Part shown: piece by piece, positions 49,801-64,000 of the stretch
Layout: each line of letters begins with the position of its first letter
Position numbering within the stretch: position 1 is the first letter of the stretch
Assembly: GCA_036785325.1 (NCBI GenBank)
Contig: JAXIVH010000067.1
Location: 996,388 to 1,060,387 of the forward strand
Direction of reading: 5' to 3'
Source of the DNA: Urophycis tenuis
Lineage: Eukaryota > Chordata > Actinopteri > Gadiformes > Phycidae
DNA length: 64,000 nucleotides
The notes under the pieces: model-generated
Seen by the model: only the letters and a program-made list of their open reading frames with translations
Database searches by the model: none
Told to the model about the DNA's origin: nothing
Position numbers and translations under genes: made by a program

Positions 49801-51338
49801 CCCACCCCCCACTGGCTCCCGGCCCCGCCAGCCAAGCTCACAGTGCCACCAAGTGTGGGATCTGGGGAACGCCCCACCCAGAGAGAAAGCCCCCCACCCA
49901 CCACCACCACCACCACCCCCACCACCACCACCACCCTGACCGAGACCGCTTCCCGGGGCTCTCTCCGCGGGACTCAACCCACCCGTGGCGGCGGCGGTGG
50001 CGGCGGCCGTAGCGGAGGGCTCCGCCGCGGGCATGGGGTCATCCTGCGCAAACGGGTCGTCCAGCCCCATCGGATCCAGGGGCACCGGGGGGTCCAGGGG
50101 GTCCAGGGGCCCGCCCGTTCCTCCTCCTTCTTCTCCTCCACCTTCTCCTTCTCCTCCTCCTCCTTCTCCATCTCCTCCTCCTCCTCCTCCTTCCGCCTCA
50201 GGGGGGAAGAAGGGCTTGCGGGCGCCCTCCAGGCCCAGGTGGCTCTCCCAGCCCGAGCGGATCACCTCCTTGTCGCCGGCGCTCCAGAGCAGGGAGTCCG
50301 GGTGCTTCTGCCGGATGTGGCGCTTGATGGTGCTGAGCTTGAGCGTGGCCAGCGAGCTGCCGCACACCATGCAGATCATGCCCTGCCGCAGCTGGTCGAA
50401 GTCCATCAGGTACTCGCTGCGCCAGTACTCGTGGTAGTAGCGGCGGTGGTCCCGGCCCGGGATGCGGCTGAGGCCCTGGCGGGAGGCCCGCGGCACCCGG
50501 ACCTTGCCGCCGCCGCCGCCGCCGGCGCCCGACGGGCCCGGGGCGGGGGAGAGGAGCAGCGGCTGGTCAGGACCCTCGGTGACGCTCCAGTAGCTGGTGC
50601 GCGGGGAGCTGGCGGGCGTGGCCATGCTGCTCTGCGACTCGTCCTCATCGTGGCCGTTGGCTAGGCCTTCGTCCTCGTCGTCTGGGGGACAGACAGACAT
50701 TTCAGCACCACAGACATTCCCACTGAGGTCCTCTGGTCATTCTGCATGGCTGACATTAACCAGACAGATCATTATTATGAATGACAGATCGTGCTCATGA
50801 ATGAGGAACGTTGCACACGCATGGCATTACATACATTATGTTTCAATATCCAGCCGAGTTACACATAATGCGATGGGGAGGAACAGAAGGGAATAACGCG
50901 TTTCCGCATTGCCTCTCCGGGCTTCATCTGAGGGGCGGTGACTCCCACCGCTTGTTTCCGCTGGGTGGCGACTGTGCATCACAGCCGGTCCTGCCAGCAC
51001 GGTATTCAGCCTTTGTTTATAGGAGCCACTGAGACAAGGGGCCATGCTGCTACACGGCATTGTCCATGACACGGATTAACTCTGGCTGACAATGGCTGGC
51101 AGGGAGAACGTGGATGTGACACACGGGCTTGTGGCGGTGGTGGTGGTGCGTACGTAAAACACACACAATATGTATTTTCTGGGTTTTGTTTTTTACCTCC
51201 TAGTAGTGAACAGTGTCCCAAGTCACCCTCCTCTTGCGTCGCTTCCTCCTCTCCGCTTATTATTAATGAGACGAGATCTGTCTGCTCAGCACACCGGAGG
51301 TCCACGGGATCGCTCTCCCCCGTATCGTTCTCTTCCAT
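46260..51338 (-). CDS. zfta: ZFTA (C11orf95), four-finger chromatin-associated protein
   Basis: Nuclear zinc-finger protein; the human gene is the RELA-fusion partner in ependymoma. Coding exons: 51338-51197, 50681-49983, 48096-47584, 47452-46937, 46810-46260, all joined in phase 1, 806 aa. The start MEENDTGESDPVD was chosen because longer in-frame starts run into a (CA)n tract. The SRIPGRDHRRYYHEYWR segment before finger 1, and LDYLVAYGPRGRGTYCMVC plus LSRQDREAMAAAW-type sequence around finger 3, agree with human ZFTA as I remember it. Each finger has C-x2-C-x14-H-x4-H preceded by an (F/Y)LMxxD segment. Linkers are Gly-, Glu- and Asp-rich. It sits beside rtn3 as in human 11q13. Confidence 0.9.
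46937..47452 (-). CDS. zfta: zfta exon 4 with finger 3
   Basis: 516 bp, phase 1 to 1. Begins EEEAEPYIKSERD, where IKSE fits a SUMO consensus (PsiKxE). A Gly-rich stretch (GGGGVGGGGGGGGGGG) follows, then LDYLVAYGPRGRGTYCMVC and HIQECHPETGVLGRQDREAM. Confidence 0.88.
47584..48096 (-). CDS. zfta: zfta exon 3 with finger 2
   Basis: 513 bp, phase 1 to 1. Encodes a Glu/Asp-rich tract, then FRQEFLMEYEAAGGGG with an inserted Gly-rich loop, and a finger CMVCGGQPRSLHLDHIKGH-VLERHPDSLVYS. Finger 2 is the one with the longer loop between the LM segment and the first Cys. Confidence 0.88.
48097..49982 (-). other. zfta intron 2
   Basis: About 1.9 kb with no gene. It holds a 15-bp-arm inverted repeat (48208-48252) lying among C runs, an A/G slip run at 48597-48615, and C16-17 runs at 49024-49040, 49340-49355 and 49790-49802. 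Confidence 0.7.
48208..48252. repeat. 15-bp inverted repeat around a C-rich loop
   Basis: AGGTACCGAGGTGGA (48208-48222) and its exact complement (48238-48252), with a 15-base loop that is mostly C. Confidence 0.92.
49983..50681 (-). CDS. zfta: zfta exon 2 with finger 1
   Basis: 699 bp, phase 1 to 1. Encodes an acidic lead (DDEDEGLANGHDEDESQS), a Gly6 run, the SRIPGRDHRRYYHEYWR signature and a finger with CMVCGSSLATLKLSTIKRH and IRQKHPDSLLWS. A Gly/Glu-rich linker follows. This is the most human-like part of the gene. Confidence 0.9.
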
Positions 51339-52517
51339 TAGAATAGGATCCCCGATCGCCTTCACACAGCAGTGTTGCACAGCATGCCGAGGACGTACCC
51401 AGCGCCTTTGGGTGTCTGTGTCCGGTATTTCTGTAAGAGCCCCCTCCGTCCCCCACGCACACATACACACGCACACGCACACACATACACACACACACAC
51501 TCACAACGCGCTCCGCGCGGGGAGCCAAGTTAACTTTTTATATTTGTCGCCACCGTATCTCCCCCGTTCCTATGGTCCGTCTTCGGGCTCCACGGAGTGT
51601 GTGTGTTGTTCTTGTTTGTAAAGCGCTGGAGCGGGCCTCCAGTATGTATTTTAAGGCTCTGCTTGTCTTCAGGGGTGGGGAGCCGTACTAGGGGCCCCTG
51701 GGGCTCCTTAAGGGGCTCCTGGGTAAATTTAAAGAGACAGTAGCGGCTTTCACGCGTTGACAACACGCGCGCCCGGGGGCCAGATGGAGAAGGACTAATG
51801 CTGTCTAACCCGCAATCAGGTCAATCCACGAACACCGGGACACTACTTATAAAAAAAAAAATACACTACTTATAATAAAAACTGATAACAAAATAACAAC
51901 GCAACATAACACAAAGCGCGTTAGCCACTGAATTATATAAATATATATATAAAAAAAACACTACAACACTATATTATATAATGTTTGTAGGTCTACTAGC
52001 GGTCATTTGAATGTAATACGTTGAATAAGGCTGTTGTTAACTAATAAAAGCCTACAAATTAAGGAACCTTTGTCCAACTTGGCTTGGTGTGGTCACGATT
52101 CGTTTAACCGTGACATATGCAATAATTTATAATGCAGCCGTTGTTATTAGTATTTTGATTATTATTATTATTAGAATTATTAGAATTATTATTAATATTG
52201 TTGATGATGTGGATGTAGTGGATATTCTGATTCATAATTGGTGCAGCTATTAAATGCTTTGTGTAGCCCTAATGTCTGGCTGAAATATTTTAGCCCATTC
52301 AATCATTTAGCTTCCCGTATCAGAGCAATTAAATTGAATCTATTAACAGTGAACGTTCTTACCATCTTAGGCCTACTCTATTTTTTGGGGATCATTTGTC
52401 ACGGATGGATAAAATGAGGTCCCTTGATGATGAGCGAGTGCTTTAGAGGGGGGGAAAAAGAAAAAAAAAAGAGGGTTTTAGCCTACATGTCCACGCGATG
52501 CACTACACACACACGCA

Positions 52518-52605
<88 letters not shown>

Positions 52606-52606
52606 A

Positions 52607-52670
<64 letters not shown>

Positions 52671-54004
52671 CAAGGTCCCACATCCTGGTACTTTCCAGCG
52701 TTGTCAAGCAGGCAGCTCCAGAGAGAGAAAGGCAGTTCTCGCGGAAAGTAGCTGCGGCAGTGTCCTGGCAGAACATATCTGTCCAAACGTTCACCAAACT
52801 GTCCCGGAAAAGTTAAGTGTAACTCAAAGGTAACGCCATATGCATGTTTTTTTTTGCACGTCTTTTCAGCCCCCCGGGTGTAGCAGCTCGTCTCACTGCT
52901 CGTTTTTTAGACAGGGAGCGGACACAGACAGGCGCCCGTCTGTGTGGACAGAGGAGGAAGGTCTTGTCCATTGTGCCGCTGCAAGAGACACACAGCTACA
53001 TAACACACAGATCACGCATGAATCTGTCGATCCTGTAACGCAATTTTTTGGGATGTGATTGTGCGTTCGTCTTCGTTTTCACTATATCGCTATATCGGAT
53101 TCAAGTGAAAGAGGTGTAAAGAATGAAACGGGTTTCGCGATGAATATAATGTGCGATGGAAAAGGACAGGTTTAAAGGGACAGTGCTATTCTGCTTCCTT
53201 CCTGGTTCCTGTTTTGCGATCATAAACAAATGTTGAGAACACCTCGGATGCTACAGAAACCTAAAGATGTTGGATGTGAAATGGCATAGCGATAGCATAC
53301 GATTGGACCACATGTAAATTCTCACCCTGAATAAGATCCTGGGATACAAATCCTCCGTCACAGTGTTGGACGGCATTGATACAGCGTGGATAGCCTGTCG
53401 GTTCCCGTCCGCATTGTTATTTGAATAAAACGTACAGATTGCCGATTCAACATCACTCATTAAGGTTTGTGTGTGTGTGTGGGTGTGTGTGTTGTGTGTG
53501 TGTGCGCGTGTGTGTATGTGTGCTTATCAATTAACCATATCAGGCGGTGGTATATGATTGATATAGAAAAGATAAACATATTTACATATTTCAGTAACTA
53601 TATTGCAGTTAATTGACTGAGCAGATAACCCATCAAGTACACACAGTCTCAAAGTGTGTGAACTGCATAACTGTGGTACTGCATACATAATACTACAATG
53701 CAACTCAAACCCCCTGCTCTCTCTCGCTCTCCTCCCCCCCCCCCCCCCCCACCCCCAACCCCCCAGGACCCATGTTGATGATGAGAGCGATGTCAGCCGC
53801 AGAAACATCACAGAGATGGCCTGTGCCGGCTTCTGATATGTAGCTCCGCAGCGCTCGCCTTGTTGGAGGGATGATTTCGAACTGACCGGCGGCAGAATAA
53901 TGAACTGAGCGAAAGGCGCCGCGCCGGGTTGCCAGAAGTTGAGCACGGGAACGACGTCGGAGTTCTGCCCGGGTCCCGGGTACGAGCACGCCGGGCCCAG
54001 CGCC
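51339..54004. other. divergent zfta / SPINDOC-like intergenic region
   Basis: About 2.7 kb between the two start codons. The zfta 5' untranslated sequence probably covers 51339-51600. 51840-52400 is AT-rich. 52507-52669 is a (CA)n array. 52690-53050 may hold the upstream noncoding exon or promoter of the plus-strand gene. A C18 run sits at 53733-53750. No other gene is recognised. Confidence 0.6.
52507..52669. repeat. (CA)n microsatellite, about 160 bp
   Basis: CACG units pass into pure CA, with short CAAACACATA interruptions near 52603-52613. It is located between the two divergent finger genes. Confidence 0.97.
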
Positions 54005-60723
<6,719 letters not shown>

Positions 60724-61615
60724 ATAGGAAAAAAACCTCAAAAGGGACGAAGAAAGAAAAGATTACACATCCGAAGTGACCACCATGTTCCCTGTTGTCT
60801 CTCGCTGTCATGTTCCTTGACTGGGATGCCTTTATTGATGGTCTACTTGTAATTGAATGCTGTACAGGGAACACGCCTCCAAGTTTGTTTATATTTGACC
60901 TAATTTCTAACAGTTACACAGAGCACAAGTCTTAAAAAAAACAACTTTGTAATATTGTTATTGTTTGGAAAGAATTGCAAATTGCAGGCTGTTTTATACT
61001 ACGTTATTACCGCACAAATAAACAGTTTGCATTCACACTTGATACAGTACGTACACTCTTAAGTAAACGATGCATGTCCTTTTATAGCTGCTTAACGCGT
61101 CAGTGTCCTTACCTCACTGATCTCCAGCTTTTTTTTTTCAATTTGTATTCAACTTTCTTAAACAATGATAGAAATTGTTAGAGTTTTGCATCAATTTCAC
61201 CCTGTGGGAAAAAAACAAAACAACCCACGTCAACTGTAAACATGACAAGTTCAGTTACAATCCAGTTATATGTAAGTTATATGCCAAATCGTTTACTTGT
61301 AGAAATTGGGTTTCTTACTATCCACCGTTCAATGGAAAGGTTACCTTATTTAATTATTTATTGCAAGCTTTGACATACGGCTTGTTTAGTTATTGTTGCA
61401 TTATCAGTATGCCTAGCTAGTTTTGTGTTGGTTCTCATTTGTGAATATTCAACTTTTTTCTTGCATGTGCTGTAAATGGATGCACAGTAGGGGAGGGGGA
61501 GGGTCAGAATGGGCTCTGGGATGCGTTTACATTTTGACAAGTTCATCGGCTCTACGTTAATGTTGTATGTTCCATTGAGCACATAGTCTTTAACTCCATT
61601 TTATATTTGAATAAA
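60724..61615 (+). other. SPINDOC-like 3' untranslated region
   Basis: AT-rich, no credible reading frame, ending at AATAAA (61610-61615). Confidence 0.65.
61610..61615 (+). terminator. poly(A) signal of SPINDOC-like gene
   Basis: AATAAA about 890 bases after the stop codon, followed by an A-run. Confidence 0.6.
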
Positions 61616-62219
61616 ACGAGAAAAAAAAAAACTGCACGAAAAAGTTTGGTATCTGTAACAGATCAAGCCATTTGAGAATGTAATTTTGAAGCTAACTCGT
61701 ATGTTGTTAAAAAAAAAAACAAGGAATGCTTTTTTTTCTGAACAAATAAATCTTTTATACCTTTTTTGGGGAAGGGGTCGTTCCTGTGATTGAACCGCAC
61801 CATCCCTAAAGATGTCCACATCCGAAGGAATAATGACGTTCTGCATTCTGGATCCGGAATATTGCGTAACCATATTAGCATAAAGACACAGCGCAAACGT
61901 TTCAACATGCTCATCTGCTATTGACATTTAAAAACACAGCTCACCACTCAGTGATGCTGAAACACCATTTAAGAAGACAACCTCACAAAAAGACCAGTCA
62001 TGTGGGAGACATTTTATTTTCGCCATTCATGGCTTGGGATAATTGACAACAAATGGACTTTCTCTGCACTTCTAGTCCCAGCTAACCGCAGATAACAGAC
62101 TCTTTAAGCAACACCAGCCATACATCTTCCCAACATCCATTCCTCACACACACACACACACACACACACACGCAAACACATCTGTTTTACTTCCTGCGCC
62201 TGTCTCATAATCACGCCGT
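61616..62219. other. convergent intergenic stretch
   Basis: Contains the inferred 3' untranslated region of the minus-strand gene (AATAAA complement at 62013-62018) and a (CA)n tract (62150-62171). No gene is seen. Confidence 0.6.
62013..62018 (-). terminator. poly(A) signal of the gene at 62220-63932
   Basis: TTTATT on the plus strand, i.e. AATAAA on the gene strand, about 200 bases after its stop codon. Confidence 0.5.
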
Positions 62220-63932
62220 TCACTGCTTCACGCTCTGGCTACGCTCAGGCTCCTCCTCCAGAGTAACGTCCACTTCCTGTTGCACTGGTCGAGCTCGTTG
62301 ATCTTCTTCTTCTTCTCCTCCTCCGGGGCCCTCCGGGTGCGACCGGCGGCCCTCCGCCTGTGTGCTCTGGAGCTCGCGGGGGCCGGCGTCCAGGCGGAAC
62401 AGGGTGGGGACCTGGCCCAGGACGGGGTTGGTCTCCTGGAGGGCCGAGATCCACTGGTTGAGGGTGGCTTCGTCGCCCCGGTCGGTCATGCATATGGCAA
62501 ATACTGGGCCCTCATCCACTAGAGAGAGAGAGACAGAGAGAGATTTGTTATTTTGCTAACTATACATATCAAGATAGAGGTGAATCTGGATTTAAAGACC
62601 GGTGTAATAAAGGGTAAAGGGGGCATTTAGCAAACGCTTTTGTCCAAAGCGCCTTACAATCAGTACATTTGTGGGGTTCGACATGTGGACAGTTGGAGGA
62701 GGGGGATCAAGGGGATCGAACCGCCGACCCTACGGTTAGTGGACGACCCGCTCTGTCCACCCGCTCTACCCACTGAGCTACTGCCCCCCCCCCCCCCCCG
62801 CTGTATAATATGCACACATTTGTGTCAAAGCTTTGGGTAACACCTCACATCACAGTTTGGTTAAGGTGCAAATCTACATGGAATAATGAATGCAAAAGCC
62901 TGTAACAGCATACAGGCTAATCTGGTGGTTTGTTTTCAATGGTGCATGTGTGTGTGTGTGTGTATAGGTGTCCTTACTCCATTTGTGTGCCATGACTGTG
63001 TGTTCATTTGAATGTTTTCCATTGGTGTTATCAGGTCTTACCTTCGTCCACGTCAAAGTCGTCGCCCAGGTCGCCCAGGTCCCGGTGCAAATCCAGACTG
63101 AGCTGTAGAGGGTAGTAGAGAGACCTCTCTGGATCGTAGGGCTCCTCCACCTGGTGGACACATGGGGTACGACAGACAGAACATGGCGCTCAACAACACA
63201 AGTCATTGCATTACATGACTCGTTTATCCAAAGTGACTCACAAGTGACTCACAAGTGACTCAGAGAACACTAGAAGCGTACACATCACAATTGGAGAGCC
63301 CACGGGATTCTCACATAGAGATGTGCTACTGTGTTGCGACTACATCTCGCTGCAGCTTCAAGCAGCGAGTGTCAAGTTTCCTTTGGTCTTGACATGAAAA
63401 GAGATGCAGCGATTTCTGAACTCATCGGAAATCATTTTTTCATCTCCGTCGGTGAGAGCTGGTGGGGTGGGTGGGGGGTCACCTTCTCTTCGGGGGGCAG
63501 CGGGTCGGCCCTGAGGATGTAGTAATACACGCAGGTGGCCCTGAGCCACAGGGGGAAGGGTCCCTCCACAAACACCGGCCGGCTGGTATCGTGTTTGGCC
63601 AGCAGCTCCATCTGGTCTGGACTCTGGGTGCCTGCAGCCACAACGGAGGACCATAGGGTGTCTTTATCAGAGGGGTAAAGACTAGTGTGGCCCTGTCCTA
63701 CCGCCAACATCAACCCATTTTAAAGTCCGAAAGCGAATAGGTCTCCACGCTGCCCATATTGTGAGGGCACTCTTTGGGTGAGGGCAGTTCTGTGCCATGA
63801 CAGGTATTTTAATGCGGCACGAAGAGCGCAGTAGTACTAAAAAACAAGAGACTGAAAGAGGTGTCGGTTCTTACCCACTATATGGGGCAATGTGAACTCT
63901 TCCCCGGCCTCTGTGATATCTGTGCAGGGCAT
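62220..63932 (-). CDS. unidentified protein, four exons, acidic C-terminus
   Basis: I do not recognise this gene. Exons 63932-63875, 63631-63483, 63150-63042 and 62518-62220 join in frame (phases 1, 0, 1) into 204 codons plus stop. An ATG falls exactly at the first acceptor, so this may be the whole protein or only its C-terminal part. Visible sequence: DITEAGEEFTLPHIVG, then PVFVEGPFPLWLRATCVYYY, EEPYDPERSLYYPLQLSLDL, an acidic DLGDDFDVDEVDEG, then FAICMTDRGDEATLNQWISA and ETNPVLGQVPTLFRLD. The last 60 residues are Glu-, Arg- and Gln-rich and look disordered. No signal peptide or clear membrane segment is seen. Four clean splice junctions make it a real gene. Confidence 0.65.
62609..62785 (-). 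mobile_element. tRNA-derived SINE, copy 2
   Basis: Minus strand: A box TAGCTCAGTGGGTAGAGC (complement of 62763-62780), B box GGTTCGATCCC (complement of 62712-62722), then tail AATGTACTGATTGTAAGGCG and TTTGGACAAAAGCGTTTGCT. It differs from copy 1 by a few substitutions and a GGA-repeat length change. It lies in the intron between exons 63150-63042 and 62518-62220. Confidence 0.87.
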
Positions 63933-64000
63933 CTGGGAGAAGAGAACCACATTAAAACATCAAGTTGCTTCAATCGTTAGAATAAACAAATCTGCATCAT

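Noticed and set aside
52507..52669. Cys-Val or His-Thr peptides encoded by TG/CA arrays
   Set aside because: Pure dinucleotide repeats open in several frames; not genes.
53939..54004. Upstream start (TTG at 53939) for the six-motif gene
   Set aside because: Not an ATG. The frame is open only from 53909, and the first ATG with a good context is at 54005.

Overview
The window is vertebrate, almost certainly teleost, nuclear DNA. Its genes have GT-AG introns, CpG-rich first exons, fish-type SINE and MITE fragments, and very dense (TG/CA)n, (GA/CT)n and C/G homopolymer tracts. One 200-base N gap lies at 3433-3632. Such extreme dinucleotide density is known from gadiform fishes, but the species cannot be fixed from sequence alone.

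Layout. (1) 115-13265, minus: map4k2, a GCK-family MAP4 kinase. The complete kinase domain is present and the CNH domain runs off the left edge. (2) 14471-20985, minus: men1 (menin), complete, 9 coding exons, 647 codons. (3) 22696-41285, plus: rtn3 (reticulon 3), complete, 9 coding exons. An optional 2658-bp exon gives a 1123-aa long form or a 237-aa short form. menin and rtn3 face away from each other across a short promoter interval holding a perfect CRE. (4) 46260-51338, minus: zfta, 5 coding exons, four copies of one zinc-finger module, one per exon. (5) 54005-60723, plus: a large SPINDOC-like gene, divergent from zfta. It carries six dispersed copies of a basic/aromatic motif (KREYWRxKKREQRA) and a C-terminal finger of the zfta type. 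(6) 62220-63932, minus: four exons of an unidentified acidic-tailed protein.

As I recall the human map, MAP4K2-MEN1 and RTN3-ZFTA-SPINDOC are separate clusters on 11q13. Here they lie side by side with matching orientations. The genes do not form one pathway: map4k2 is stress/JNK signalling, menin is a chromatin scaffold, RTN3 shapes ER tubules and (long form) serves ER-phagy, and ZFTA/SPINDOC proteins are chromatin-linked.

Best candidate for something little described: the six-motif SPINDOC-like gene and its shared finger exon with zfta. Three reading-frame disagreements (one at a C9 run in the SPINDOC-like gene, two at map4k2 splice junctions) suggest residual single-base assembly errors. 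Exon boundaries were read by eye from splice consensus and phase; phases close throughout men1, rtn3, zfta and, apart from the C9 site, the SPINDOC-like gene.
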